Made by a program: the position numbers and the translations under genes. A stretch of 64,000 nt of DNA from Rostratula benghalensis (Eukaryota > Chordata > Aves > Charadriiformes > Rostratulidae): contig VXAI01000115.1 of the NCBI GenBank assembly GCA_013399305.1, positions 422,167 to 486,166 of the forward strand, read 5' to 3'. The notes beneath the pieces were generated by a model. The model was not told the DNA's origin. It did no database searches and worked only from the letters and a program-made list of their open reading frames with translations. Below are positions 44,354 to 58,429 of this stretch, in pieces (position 1 is the first letter of the stretch; the number at the start of each line of letters is the position of its first letter).

Positions 44354-47300
44354 TGCTTTTCCTCTTCCTTCTGCTGACACACAAATTTCTCCAGAAGCAG
44401 CGAGTGTTTTTAAAACAGCTTCATAATGAACTGTAGGCAGGATTTTGCCTGTTCAGAGATCAGGCTGATGGTGAAATTGCCATTCCTGAGAATTCAGGAA
44501 TCTATGAACCTGTTTGATGCATATATGGGTTGTCTATTTATGTTAAAGTCTTACCTTACACAGGCACAATTTCTATTCCACTATTGAATAGAAAAAAACA
44601 TTTAGCAACACAAACATTTTCCCAATTTGATTATCAAGAAGTAGATCATGGTGTTTGGAGAATATATTTTTAATAGGAGGAGGACAAGACTTCACAAAAG
44701 ATTAGATGATTTGTTATTTGGTAATGTTTTAAAAGCAAACTGAGCGTTGTTAGGCTATTATGCTATTAGCATCTGTAGGCTAAATATGGCCTGTATGAGC
44801 TTTTAAAAACCCCAATACAGATTCCTGCCAGGAAGAGAATTGCAAAATCAGCAAGCAAAAAAACCCCGTAATCAATTGCTTGTCTAGACATAGTCCTCCC
44901 ACCTAATTTCCAGCCCTGTCTCTCTCTATGGCCATTCCTGAAATACCTTGGTGGTGACTGTCTGTGCATCCTTGCAGACAAGCAAGGAATCCCCTTGTGA
45001 TGGTCTGAACATCCCACCATTTCATTTTTCCTGCTGTTTGAGTCGGGAAACGAGTTTCCAGAGTAGCGAGAGGAAATTTAGGAGGAAGCATGGATCTGAA
45101 ATGACGTGCTGCCAACAGATCTGGGACGTGTTTTACACAGACCCGAGGGGGCTGGTGTGCATGTGGCTGTGGCTGGGGGTGCCTGTGAAGATTGTGAGCT
45201 TGCCAAGCCACACAAGGAGGGGCTCGTTCTTATCTCGAACAGTGCTCCCACATGGAGAAATGGAGGTGGGGGAGTTTTTTTGCTAGAAAGTAGGTGTGAT
45301 CAGCCATAAGAGGACTCTTTGGCTGTACCCCCTTTTCCTGGCCTTCCTTCTCTGCTCTCAGAAAACTGAGGTGAGAAGACTGCAGCAGCTGCAACCCAAA
45401 GACACAACTGAGATGAAGGCAGGTGGGATGCCTCCTCTTACCCACAGGGGTGTCTGGCTATGGCCATGGACTACACAGACCCTGAGGTTCACAGTGGCAG
45501 CAGCAGATCCCAGCTGTAGGGAAGGGTTGGGAGGAGAGCTCGTTCCCCAGGGGGTCCCAGGACCGGTGGACAGCATGATCCTTGCATAGGCACTGGGAAG
45601 TCAAGGGGTTGGAGGAGGTACAGGGCTCTTGGTGGTCAAGGACACTGTGAAAGGAGATTTGCTGGAATGTGGGGTGGAGACTGGGTTGATTGGGATACTG
45701 TAACTCTCAGAGCCATCAGCATGCTGAAAGGGCTTAAGTCAGTTGAGGACTGCAGAAACCTAGTGAAAAGCAGGACAAACTCTGTCTTGTCGTTGCACGG
45801 TTGGCCAATGACTTAACAATAGATTCAGTGCAATTTCCTTTCCAAAAGATGTTGTTTTGAAGTAAGCCTGTACATTTCAAAGATGTGCCAATGTACTAGC
45901 TGACACAGCTCTTATTCCAGAAGAATAATATATTATTTCTTCTTGATAGGAGGTCAAATAAAGAAAGGAATGGACTGAAACCACATTCCAGTATATTTGT
46001 TATTTCCAAGCTCCTAATCAAGAAAAACAGAGTTGCACAACTTTTTTTGCGATTTTGTCCATGATTGTTCTCTGAGGGATCAAACACTATAAGAGACACT
46101 CATGTGGACTGGCTGGGCAAATATCTCCTTGAAAATTCCAGCAGGATGAAGAACATGATTTTCTGGAAATATCTCAGTGCAAAACACTGTCCAAATTCCA
46201 ATTGAACAAAAAGACATGTCCACAAATGGAACACGTGGCCAGCATTTGGACTTCAATGACAAGTCCTGTTTAGTTCAGCCTCTGCTCTCAGGTGGGAAGA
46301 CTCTTGTACCTTTAAAAATACCATAAGCACCGACACCTCTCTTTTTTACTGACAGGATCTTGCAGTTTTAGCTTCTCAGTTTTGGAGTCTTCAGTGTGAG
46401 ATGTTATGGGGACGACATTCTAGTAAACAGAAAAGCACTGAGGAGTCAGCTAGAGCCCTGGATGTCTGACTGGCTGCACACTTCATGGTTAGCTGTGCTT
46501 GCTCTGCACAGTTCTCTCTGGTGTGAGCCTGACCTAGAAGAACCCTAGACAGCACAAATGTGAGCACTTTAGTGCTCCTTGGCCTTGGTACATGGCCCTC
46601 ATTTGTATCTGTGAAGAACTATCCTCCAAGCCCTGCTTCTCTGAAAGAGCTGAGCATCTGCAGTCTCCACAGCATTTTTTCTGGCAGTCAAGGATCCAAA
46701 CCCTTTAATTTCCTTCTAATCCTTTGATCTGGATTTTTAAAGAAAACAGTGAGCTCTGTTGTGTGCATGGAGGATGTTGAATTAATGGCCTTTTTTTTTT
46801 TTTTTTTTTTTTTTAATTATTCTGCAGTTCAGCACCCTGCTGAAACATAAAACTCTTCAGCATTTAAATTTGGGAAATCCAAGGTAGTTTGCTGTTCTGT
46901 ATCATGACATTTGGCAAGAGAGTGCTTTGCCTGGGATGTCTTGTGTACCATGCATGTGTCTGAAGGGCTGGGTGGCTAATTTAATGATTATTTGCTGTAC
47001 AAGGCACAGGTAGAGGAGCCCACATGTGCCTAGACCAGAGAGAAACAAGGTAAACCACTGATCCCAGAAATACAACAAATGTTGTCCAGGATAACTTAAC
47101 TGAGTGTATCAGCAGAAATCACTTTTGGTCCTGGCAACAATGCTGCAATGACAGAGGAATTTATAAACAGAAGTTGTTTCTTGCTTCCAAAAGAGTGGGA
47201 CCTGCAACACATATTTTGGCTGAAATGAGGCCATAAAATTCATATTGTGGGACTATTCTGCCATGTACTGTTAGGAAAATAATTGCTGATTAGAAAGACC

Positions 47301-50300
47301 AGACAGGCTCTCCTTCTGCCCATCTTCCTGGCTACCATAGGGTATTCTTCTACTTTCAATTTCTTCAGCTTTGGGGTTGTTGAGACAATATTGGAGCACC
47401 AGAATGATTGTACTGGGAAGAGTTCCACCCAACCCCTCTGGCTGTAGGTGTAAAGCTCCATTTTGGAGGTGCAGTTGCATCTCATTAACAGACAGGAAAC
47501 ATAAAAAATCATTGGTTTTCTTCATTTATGGCCTCTGGGATTTTGTGTTGTGTTAAATTCCAGTTTATGAGGGTAAGTGTAATTTTTGATCTCATGATTT
47601 GATCCCGTTCCACAGATTTCACAGCAGTTAAAAGGGAGATGTTTTCTCTCAGTCTGCATCCGTCTTGGTGGTGCATCCACAACCCAGAGTGTTATTTTTA
47701 ACCTCTTTACTTCTCTGTGAAGAAAAGAAATTGTTCATGGCCTCTCATCAGTCACCATTCCCCAGCTCAGGCTCGGCTACCTTTGCCCTGCAGGGACCAC
47801 AGAAGAAAGCTGGAAGTGGATGTGGGTTGAACTGGCTTGCTGCATTTTCTGCCTGTGGTGTCAGGGGTATAGCCCTGTACCGAACAGCTCTGGAAAGAAA
47901 TCTGCAGCAGCCCCCATCCTACAGTTCAACCCTTAATGATGAGATAAGTTTACAAATGAAGGGCCATTGCTCATTCAATAGACAATCATTTTGCAGCTAA
48001 CACACTCCTGCAGGCTTGAGGAAACCCAGGCAAGTATAAAAAGTGAAGGAGTCAAACAAGGGGAAGAAAAATCTGCAATGCCATAATTAAAGCAGCCAAA
48101 GAAAACAGAGCTCTGGAACAGCAGTTATTTAAAGACAAAAGCTCCTATACACACAAAAATCAAAGTACATATTAGCCTGATTTCCCAATGCAGTGTGACT
48201 CGTGCAGCCATTGTGCCCGTCTTTAATTTCCTTTCAAACAAGCTTTGACACACATTTCCCCCTGCTAATCTTGGGCAGGCAAGACTGCAGGTAGCAATTT
48301 TGAAGATACCACATGTTTATAAAATCAGCAGTCATGCAGGGGTCAAAATTAAAATAAAAGCTATTGTGAAAAGGAAACTAGAGGGAGCTCCATCCTTACC
48401 CACCCCATACTGTAGGAGCCAGGGCATGCATTATGTCTGGCAGCAAAGATGACAAGGTGACACGAGAAGGTACAGGTGACATAGGAAGGAACTGAGAAGA
48501 GATTGGGAATCTTAAGAAAGACAGAAGGATATTTCTTTAGTTGTTTTAATTTTAGAGTCATGGTTATAATTCCTCTTCGTAGGCTCTATGGTTTTCTTTT
48601 TTTTTGGAACTAATGCCATATGAATTCAACTGTACCTGGGATCAGCAATGAGCATAGTCAAAACAATAAAATAAAATGAAAGAACAGCAAGTGCAGAGGC
48701 TGGGATAGTGGCTGGAGTTATTGCAGTAAGATACAGAAGGTCACCAAACAGAAAAATTCCACAAGAAATCAGACTTTGTTGTCTCGCTTGCTCCCGGAAC
48801 CAGCTTGGGCTCTTTCTGGGACTTCTTCACCTCTTACCACTTTCCATGCTCCTAAATTCCTCAGTAACTCATCAAGTTCAAAAGTGAACTGTGGCTGCAG
48901 GAGCACGTCTGTCTCAGCAATCACAGGATCACACATTCTTTTTTTCCCTTCCACCAGCACCTAGCAGTCCTCAGCCACAACATTTAGGTCAGTGCTTGAC
49001 TTTTTGCACAGTCCAGCCTATGCAAGCCTGAGGCTTTGTGAGATGAGGATGTCAGCAGCAAAATAATAATAATAAAAAAGAATAAAACAAACCTCAAATT
49101 GCTTGAGGCATGGTTGTTTTGCATTGTGAGTAGTCACATGCATCCCTCAGAACCGAGGGTTAAAAATGCTACCAAACCAGAATATCATCCCTAAGTCCCA
49201 GGTGATGGGGAAGGTGGTAGCCTCACAAGGTATGAGGCATCAGAGAAGCAACGTCCAGGGAGGCTGGGGCAGGACCTACATCTCTTCTAAGAGGCAATCT
49301 CCTACTGTTGTCACAAGATGTCCTGAACTCGCCTACTTTTAAACCTACCACAAAAAGTATCCTTAAGGTGTTTGTGGGGCAGTGTTTTCAGGGAGTTACA
49401 GTCTTAGGAAAGCAATACATAAAGGAAGCTTGCCTCCCTCCCCACTGGCAGCTGCCAGCTATGCACAGCTGAATGTAAGAGTTTAGCTCCACTCTGCTTT
49501 CTCCTGAGGTCCCCAACCCTTATCTTTTAGTAAAAAGCATGTTCAGCTTTACCTCAGGCTACCTCGTTGTGTAATCTCAAACATCTTTATTCCCTCAGGC
49601 ACAGACATTTGCAGCAGACTCATTTTACAGGAACTCTCATCTCACATGCTGGAGACTGCATCTTGCTGGGTGTCTGGTCCCCACGTTTCTGTCCCTGCAC
49701 TGATGTTTCTGCTTATGTGGTGCCACTGGTGGGGGAAAGCCTACCTCAGGTGGGCTCCTGCTCCCTATTTCTCCATGTCACATCAGGATCGAGCTTGTCT
49801 CATCCCAGCAAGCAAGAGGAACAGTTATTTCTCTTCAAGACATACACTGAAAGACTGTTCCCAATTCACAGTTTCTTGAATAAAGGAAAAAAGAATGAAA
49901 AAATTCCAATATTATGTATTTTATCTCAAGGCAACTTTGTCTTGCCAGCTTTTCCTGGGAGAGGGCAGGCCGGTGTAAGAGGGACACGGTGCATTTGAGG
50001 AGCAGCAGAGGAGGTGAGGTCCCCTCCTGACCAATCACTGTTTCAGTAACTGGCTCTCATTATAGATGTAGGTCTGGTGTCATTTACTGGAACAAGAATC
50101 AGTGCTGTTAAATGTTTGCTGTGCAATAAAGCCTAATGAACTCTTCTTAGCATTTTCACGTGTTCAAGGTGATCAGTAGGCAAACAGCACCGCTGCCCAG
50201 TCACTCCTGTCTGTCAGACTGCTCTCAGATGTGCAGAAGCCAGTGATTTCTGCCGCTTTGCAGTGAAAAAGAATGATTATTGTTTCTGACTCAGCTCAGA

Positions 50301-50340
50301 TTTTGTCATGTCTGATTTTGCTGGAGGCTCCAGCCCTTCA
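44354..50340. other. Intergenic sequence, no gene recognised
   Basis: Contains a T24 run at 46791-46814 and many short ORFs. The GC-richer segment 44900-45600 has overlapping ORFs on both strands (up to 112 residues) with no family match. No repeat was recognised apart from simple runs. Confidence 0.65.
46791..46814 (+). repeat. T24 homopolymer
   Basis: A pure T-run. It could be the poly(A) tail of a minus-strand retrocopy, but I recognise no body to the right of it on that strand. Confidence 0.85.
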
Positions 50341-50640
50341 CGCCAAGCTATGGTATCACACAGCAAGAACAGCTAAACAGCCCCAGATGGCCTCGCTGGT
50401 TCGCGTTCGCCTCCTAGGTTTTTAGCAGCACCGTCGTATACCCTGTTACTCTTGGACAGAGTAGAGATTGCTTTTCCGAGCCAGGTTTGTCAACAGTTTA
50501 GGTGGATTCTCCAGGGCTCCGTTCTGGGACTCGATGCGCTTTGGCTTGGCACGTGTTTAAAGTACACTCGGGTTTGGAATAAATCATATCCCCGCGTACT
50601 ACCATAAAGGAATGTGGATGATACTCTTGCGGTTATCCAC
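50341..50640. promoter_or_regulatory. Isolated CpG-dense patch
   Basis: About 15 CpG dinucleotides fall in roughly 240 bp (for example CCTCGCTGGTTCGCGTTCGC at 50391-50410 and CCCCGCGTAC at 50590), while flanking kilobases have only about one per 100 bp. GC content is only moderate. No coding signature or known repeat was recognised. It could be an unmethylated regulatory element, a promoter of an unannotated transcript, or a young insertion not yet eroded by CpG decay. Confidence 0.4.
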
Positions 50641-51320
50641 AACATCTTTGTGGAGATTTTGGGAAGAAAAACAAATAGCACCCTTCCAGATATTTTGAAA
50701 TGCTACCTCTGACTGTGAGGGAGAAAAAGTTTTAAGAGAAATTAAGCTGCTATGAGTTGTTTGGACTAATAATGACCAGTAGAAGAATAAGCTGGCTTCT
50801 AAAAATATTGTTCAGCTGAAACCTCTGCTGCTGAATTTTTTTAATGATCCATGCAGTAAGGCACATGCTATAAAGAAAGGCTAAATATTCAGTGGCTTGA
50901 TAGGTAGGTAGCTAGTGAGCTCTGAAATACAGTTTCATCACACAGATGTTAAGTTGCATAAACTGAATGACACGCCAAAGTTGGTACCCAATGTAGTGGA
51001 GAAGCATCATCACCCATCATCTTTTAAGGAGGCTTATTTTACTGGTGACAACTCCAGCTGTGGTCTCAGTCAAGATGTTCTACCTGCAAAGGCTGAATTT
51101 AAAGGATCTGCAGTGACTTCTCAGTGTGGGATAATATAACAAATTTCCTAGATTTATTGAAGTGTTAGGTTTGGGATTTGCTATTGAAGCATTCGAGATA
51201 TAACAGATACTTTGACAACTTGTTCAAAAGAAAAATCTGGTCCCCATTATGTGCAAGTGTTATGTCATATTCATCTGAGATAGCAAGACACCATTCTTTT
51301 AGCTCAGTTTGGGTTATTAT

Positions 51321-51407
51321 GACTGTATCCTGCCATTGATCTATATCTGGGTCTCCAAGCTATGTCCATTAAGAGGCCTGAAAAAGTATCAATGGCAGGA
51401 TATAGTC
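51321..51407 (+). repeat. 20-bp inverted repeat, 47-nt spacer
   Basis: Arm 1 is GACTGTATCCTGCCATTGAT (51321-51340) and arm 2 is ATCAATGGCAGGATATAGTC (51388-51407). They pair fully in plus-strand RNA if one G-U wobble is allowed; in minus-strand RNA that position is an A-C mismatch. Confidence 0.85.
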
Positions 51408-54400
51408 CTTTGTTCTTTCACATTACAATCGGAATGAATTAAAGCAGGACCTGGCTCACAGGACTCTGAGCTGGCCTGCATCTATTAGCTTTATGAGAAT
51501 GACTTGCATCTTCTCGATGAGAAAAGCCTTTGGAAAAACAGGCCATCGTCTGATAGCTTCCAAGCTCTGATATTGGCATGTAGAAACTACGTTCTTGTCA
51601 TAAGAGCATATCAGCTATTGCAGAGCTTTGGTGGTGGTTTGTATTTAATAACAGTGCGTTCTTGGGTCTTTCTGGCAACAATTCTTGACCTACATCCATT
51701 TATTATGTTTTGATCCCTATCAAACAGACACTTGATTTCCCCAAGTGCTCTTGCACGCTGCATTAGCCCTGTTACGTGTACACTTGGCTGGAGAGCAGCA
51801 GAGAGGAGGGAGGGGAGAGCTCAGAGCGTGTCCCTCTCTGAGTGTCCAGAACTGCCTGGCTACTAAGGGCTCCTTAGAGTCTTTAAATCCTCAAGGAATA
51901 AGGTCTATCTTTGCCATAGACCCCATAACCTTGCAGTGTTTGTGGTTATGTACTGTGCAAAGGACAGTGGTGGACACGATCTCGATGGTCCCAAGGAATG
52001 CTCTTTCTCTCCAGTGTCAGGTCCAGCTTCTTCCAGTGCCAGAGCAGTGCAGGGGTAGAAACACTTCAAATCCAAACCATGTGAAATACATTTGTTATAG
52101 CCAGATGGCATAATATCAGCTCAGTAAAGCAAGATGTTCTCTGCTATCGTAAATGCCTCTGTAGAAGAAAATCCTGCCAATAATGAAGCAAAGAAAGGTA
52201 GCAGCCTTGCAGTCCAGGATCAAAACCTGTTCGATGCACTTCCACCCACAATCATTTGATGTTTTGCATTTAATGCCAACTATAAACCCATCAAAGCTCT
52301 TCAAGTGCTTGAGTAGGAATATTATTTTGGAATTTAGGCCAAGTAACTCAGGCCAATTGATTTGTCTAAATATTTTCCTTGTGGAAATGTATTTTCATCC
52401 AGAGTATTGTTGGGAAAATTATTTAGGCATTGCATCTGTTCTGGAAAAAAAATCCTCTATAATTTTGCAGTCTTTAGGGGTAATTTAATATTGACTACTA
52501 TTAATAGACCAAGTTAAAAAAAAAATATCACCTTTTTTTTTAAAAATAGCTCTTGTCCCTAATGGAAGGAATTAAAATGAAGTCTTTTATTCATACAGGA
52601 CAAATGCAGGAACTCAAGTCTACGTGTTTATGTATATTATGTTATTGAAAGAATGACAATATCTTTCTGAGTCATTCCAGAAATCAGTTTTACAATGAGG
52701 TATTTGTTAGTGAAAGAAGAATAATTTTGATGGTGATTTATGGACATAAATTTTGTAATGACAGAAAATTTGAAACCTATATTGAATGGTAAATTGAAAC
52801 CTTTTTTTCCCCATATTTGTATAACATTAACTGATGTGAAGAACAATGCAGAAAAGAAGAATCTAGAGAAAAAGGTCTTTAAGCCTAACATTATGTGGTG
52901 CCCCAATTGATTTATAGAAGACCATTATTGTACTGCTCTAGTGATTTCTCACATGGCCTTTGGTCCCAGGGGTTGTACCAGCTCCTGGTTAAGAAATACT
53001 AATGTATTGGTCATGTTTAGCTGGTAATACACCTATTTTAAAATATTTTGCAGTTCAAAGCGACATTAAAGGGAAAAGATCATGGTGTAACCCTTTAAAA
53101 ATACAGTCTGTTTCACTATCAGTCACAATACTTGTGTATTACAGTCTCCTTCGCTGTCAGGGTGACAGCAGTAATATGCTGTCTATAATGTGGGAAGCAG
53201 TTTCAAGGCTGTCTGCTTTGTCAGTTGCGAGGCCCAAAATCCACTGGAAAGGGCAACAGGAAAGGCAAACGTGAAGCTCCGGTGGGATGAGCACTTGCCT
53301 TGTCTCTTTTGACTCTTGCACATTTGTTCCTGCCAGCCCCATATCTCTGGTGACTGTACAGCTCACAAGGTTTCCTTTTGGTCTTTCTTTCGATCAGTTT
53401 GGAAGGAAAAATGTGCTGCCTCCAAGAGCTGAAAGGAGTGAGTCCTGAGCAGCTCCCCACCTTTGCAAGCTGCAAGGCTCAGGAGAGAGTCCATGGCACC
53501 TCCTTCACCTTGCACCCCTGTCAAGCCTTTCCTATCTGGCTCATTGAAGGAAACACTGAGAAGAGCAGGAACACTCTGAAGTCTGAACAAAAAGAGGCAA
53601 TTGAGGGGTTCAGGAGAGGACACGAGCCTGATCAGTAAAACACCATCACACTGAGCTTCTTCCCCTTGCAAATCCCCTCAAGTAAGTGAAGATGTAAAAC
53701 AATGTCTCCTGCTGGCTCCAGCCATGCCTGAGTAGGAGCACAGCTCTGAATTCAGTTTCCACAGGGGAGATTTCTTTTTCTTTTCCTTGGATAGTGGTTA
53801 AACACAATATTTGGGTTTTTCTGTCTTGCTTGAAGCAGAGCCTCCCCTGCATGTCCCAAACTGCTGATGCTGTGTGATGGAAGGGCAAAACACAGGCTTT
53901 TGTTTTGGACTACTCATGGGTTTGGAAGCAATTCATGCCTCATCATAGCCGATGCTGGGGCTCAAAGCTCTCCTATGTTGTGCACGCTATTAAACAGCCA
54001 GCAATTTCAAAAATATTTTTACTGCTGCTAATTACCCTTCGGGGAGACTGTAAACCAGAGTCTTTATGGGAATCTTTGGGCTGTCTGTGCCTGGAGGAAA
54101 ATTATGAGAGCGATTAGCCATGTTTGCTAACACGAGCATCACAGCAGTCGCCTGTGTCCCTGGGCCCAGCTTGTGCCAGGCTGCTTGGGGGATGTTTACA
54201 GCCCACCTTCTCACAGCTATTCCAAACACTGATGCTTGTTTGGGAGGGAAAAGGGTCCTAATTTGTTAAATATCTTCCTATTTCTGAAATTAGCATAGCG
54301 GTCTGCAGATGTCACGGCTTAAAGCAGCTACACTGCAATGGCTTGGTCTAAGGCAGCTAAGGGCGGTGGTGGGGTGCTGTGGGGTGAGGCTGTCCATGGA

Positions 54401-54794
54401 ATGCTGAAGCTGCAGATGGATTTACTCCTGATGTCCACCTCCCCCATATTACCTATGACATACACGGTGGCTGGCTGCTGGGAAAGGTGCTTCTGTGGGA
54501 AAAGGTGTTCCTGTGGCTACCTGGGGCACTGCAAAGCTCTGGCATCCTCTGTCCTGAGCTGTACTGCCCTGCCAGAGCTTTTGGCCTACGTCCACACGCA
54601 GATAAAAGACTGCCTCCTAGCTGCTCCTTTAACTTGGACCTTACAGAACTTTCCCCTTTCTTTAGTGCCAGCACCAATGCTTCTAACATCACAGCTGGCA
54701 TGTGGCAGGAGATGTGTGAAAGGAGGATGTTCAAAAGGCTGGGGTCCAGATGGGGCATTAAGGTGCTGCCTTTGGTCACTGTACAGATTCTATA

Positions 54795-54832
54795 CATATA
54801 TATCTATCTATCTGTATTTGTATATATAGAGA
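54795..54832 (+). repeat. (TATC)n/(TA)n simple repeat
   Basis: A short run of TATA, then ATCT units (ATATATCTATCTATCTGTAT). Low complexity only. Confidence 0.8.
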
Positions 54833-57800
54833 GGCCATAGCTATAAGTGCATCATGAAGCCGCACCAGGGTGTTCTTGAGCCACACACCTGGCCCTACAT
54901 CTGCAGAAGAGGCTCTGTCACCTGTCCCCTGGGGTTTGTGTGACACCACACAGCGAAAAGCCAGCACTGAACACCACTGCAGCAAAGAGAGGGTTTATTT
55001 CTGTTCGAGAGGAGAGGAAAAGAGGTGAAAAGAAAGAATTTACACACACACAAAAGTACTTGAAGATATTAACATAGTTACTTCCAAGGTATTGAGAAAA
55101 GGAGAGGTGGAAAGCAAAGCTAATAGGATAATAGGAGAAAGTAATCTTTCCCGACAGCCATGCAAATCCATAGAGAACCTTTCAGGGGCAGAGCTGCCCA
55201 GTGTTCCTGAAAAGAAGCTGCTGGGCAGCACCAGGCTGGGGAACATGACTTCTCCATGCCATGCTGCCATCCCTGTCCCTCTGGGCAGGCTGCCTGCCTC
55301 CTCACTGCTCTCAGCATTTCACAGAGATGCAGCCACAAATTTCTCCCTTCACACTTCCCCTTGGCCTCTGCACAAACACTGAAGACACAAAATGCTGGTC
55401 CCTGCCTCCACCCATGGAAACCTGGATCTGATTCTGGCCCGGACCCAGAAGAGTCATCCTGGGCTGGTGGTGTGAATAGCACCTCATTTTGTGGATTTGA
55501 AGGTCGCAAGGCAAATTAAGGATAAAACATTTTCTTTAAGCTTAAAATGACACACTTTTGCCGGATTTGAGTCACATAAGCTATTTTAAAACTCTCTTAG
55601 AATGCTTTATTTTTCACGAGTAATAATTGAAGATAGGCCAGATTAAAAGCTGTGGGCCAAACAGCACTGAGCTTGGGTGGGGGTCAACAGAAAACTACAT
55701 CACAATTTTCCAGTTTGGCTCATCCTGCTGTAATAGACGTTCTCCAGAGGCACCGCAAGTGTAGAAGACTTTTGGAACTATCTTGTACTCAAATACTCTG
55801 TGCTCGAGGGTTTCCTTCCACAACTTCATTTCTTTTGAAACTCATCTAAGTGCAGTTTGAATGAGTATTTGCTTGACTGTGGTGGGCTCAATTTTTAAAG
55901 GGCTGAAGCTCAAAATGTGAAGATCTGGTAGATCTCTGCTGGACAGAACTCCAAAGTGGAGTGAGAAGCAACAATTTTGACTTGAAGTCCCATATGCAGA
56001 AATCTTTTATAGCCCGGGGGAGCTGGAACCCAACCAGCCTTCTCCCTGAAGACATTAAAAATTTCAGCATTAAAGTCTTCCTGGAAAGACTTGTATGCTT
56101 GAGCTGCTGCAGTCATGTGAAGAAACTGTGTCTGTAACCACAGAAACTGAAAATCAGAATACATTTGCTGAGCCTGAGCTTTATTTCTGTCAGGATATAT
56201 CCTCTTTTTCTAGGTCTGGGTGCCTGCTCCTTCTCCACCTGTGCTGTGCTTGTGAACACTGATCCATCAGGAAAGAGGTATCCAGCAAGTGCCTAGTGTT
56301 ATCCTCATCAATTAGGGACTGATGCCCACCTGGTTCCTGTGTGGAACTGTGTTACTCCCCTTGGTTCCTGGTGCTTCTTGGGATTGGGGGCAGCAATGTC
56401 TGATGTCCCAAGCAGTGAGCATCAGTGCTTCCAAATTACAAAGTCAAAGTACTGGCATCCCTACAGTGAGCAGCAATGGCTCCCATGACTCCTGCCACTT
56501 TTGCCATCTAGAAGTGAATGGGAGGCACTGGGTTGGTGGCATACCGGCAGGGTGTGCACTCTCCTGGGCTGGCCACTGAAACCAGCTGCCAGAAGCCAGG
56601 GCAGAGAGGTGTGCAAGTGGGGCTGGTGCAACCACACAGAGACAATATCAATACAAACCAAGGGTCTTGCTAGAGTTGGAAGCACACATGCACACAAACA
56701 TACACACATCATCCTGCTGCCCACAGCACACTGAAAGGCATTGGATCTTCACAGGTGCAGGGACTCCAAGGAGACTCTGTGGTCCAGAGACAGAAGAGCT
56801 GGGCATGAGTTGAGGAAAACACAGCCCAATGCCCTTGGCGTAGTCACTTCAACCCACATGCCTTTCCCCCAGCGCAGAAGTCTCATAAATAACCCACTCA
56901 GAGGGTTATCTTTCTCTTGACGGCCTTCCAGGCCTTAGCTTTGAAGCCACAAAATGCTTCCAAGCAATGTCAGACATAAGGGAAGCAGATATCTGGCACT
57001 TGCCTTTTCATGACAAGCTTTCCCAACACATGGAGGTAATGTCAGGTGCGAAGTTGCTGAAGGCATCACCTTCTTCTGTTCACACGCATTTTTCTGGACT
57101 CTGTAAAGAGCAATGACAGAAAGTGTTAAAAGAAGTTAATTTAAATGGTTGCCGGGAGGTAATTGCCTCCCTCATGACTGATCTCAACTTAGATTATTGA
57201 TTTATTGTTTGTTCGGCACACACCTTCACATTTTAAAAGCCAGGAAAGTTTTGGCAGCAATGCCAAAATATGAGCGAATAACACAAAAATGAAATATCCA
57301 CAAGCAGAGGTACTGTATTCACACCCTCAGGAGGTGCTCTACTTTCAGGTCCTGCCCAGTGTGGGCCTCTACCCCAGGGTGCACTGTGGGATAACCTCAT
57401 TCAGATAAAATGATGGATTGCTGTGCAATCTTGCTGTGTAGCCAAGGAGGCTACACACTTGCTGGGAGCCTCTTTCAAAGTGAAAGCCCTCTGAATCGTC
57501 TCACTGAGGTTTTTGGATGGCAGAGGCTAAAGGAGCATGGATGAGGTAATTTTCAGCAAAAGCACGTAAGAGGAGTAAATGCCTCAATTTCATTTTCCAT
57601 GACATTTTTCTGTATAGTCATTGGAAGTCCTGGGCATAAGCCCTCCCAGGTCATTATGCTACGTTTCTGGAAAATGGTGAAAATGAGAATAATGCCAAAC
57701 TCCAGGGTCAGGTACCTTCCCTGTGAGAGGCATCTTCCCCATGTGGTTTGCACTTTGATATCAACCAGTAGGGTGAGCTGGTTATACACAAACATCTGTT

Positions 57801-58004
57801 TTCCTTATTATTTGAGTAGGCAAGCTCCAAGCTGGTGGAGTCTCAAACAATAAAACTTGAACTGCAATTTGTGATCATTCTTCTCATCTTCAGTGATAAA
57901 AATATGGCTGAAATCCTGTTTTTATGGTAATGAATGGCAAGAAGTCCCTGTACACAAGAGACATCAGATTGTAATTTTAAAAGCCTAGCAGTGCAGCGCC
58001 AAGC

Positions 58005-58120
58005 AGAATAGAAAATATAATTGCTGCCATTCTAGAACAGGATAATAAACTCTTTATGGATGTGGTAAATGCAATCCCAGAATGATGCAATAATTTAGAG
58101 AACAATTCACAACAGCCAGC
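58005..58120 (+). repeat. Degenerate direct repeat, copy 1
   Basis: The blocks AGCAGAATAG, TGCCATTCTAGAA, AATAAACTCTTTATGGATGT, TGCAATCCCAGAATG and GCAATAATTTA recur in the same order at 59458-59575. Identity by eye is about 65-70%. Confidence 0.5.
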
Positions 58121-58429
58121 AAAATCAGACAAAGTTCCCAGTGACTTCAGTGAGGGCAGGATCGACCCTGGAGGACACTTTGTCCTGCTTTGGCCAAGAG
58201 CTTACAGTAGTTAACCTCATGTTTTCCAGTGAAGAGAGCCATGCAAGGCGTCTCTTACCTCACTGTGTATCAGTGCTCTGAGGCTGCTGTAAGAAAATAT
58301 CTGCTGAAGACAGCGCAGGAGGACAGGATGGAACACAGAAGGGCCTGACTTAGGTACAAAATTCACACGTGCACTTCAAGTACAAAGTAAAGACATTCCA
58401 TGGCAGTGAGTGCCAAAGTGCCCCGTAGG

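Larger units (their letters stand above)
50641..58004. other. Intergenic sequence, no gene recognised
   Basis: Includes a 20-bp inverted repeat near 51.35 kb and a TATC/TATA simple tract near 54795-54832. ORFs of 114-163 residues at 54338-54840 and 129 residues at 55120-55509 overlap on both strands and have no recognised domain. Nothing else can be supported. Confidence 0.65.
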
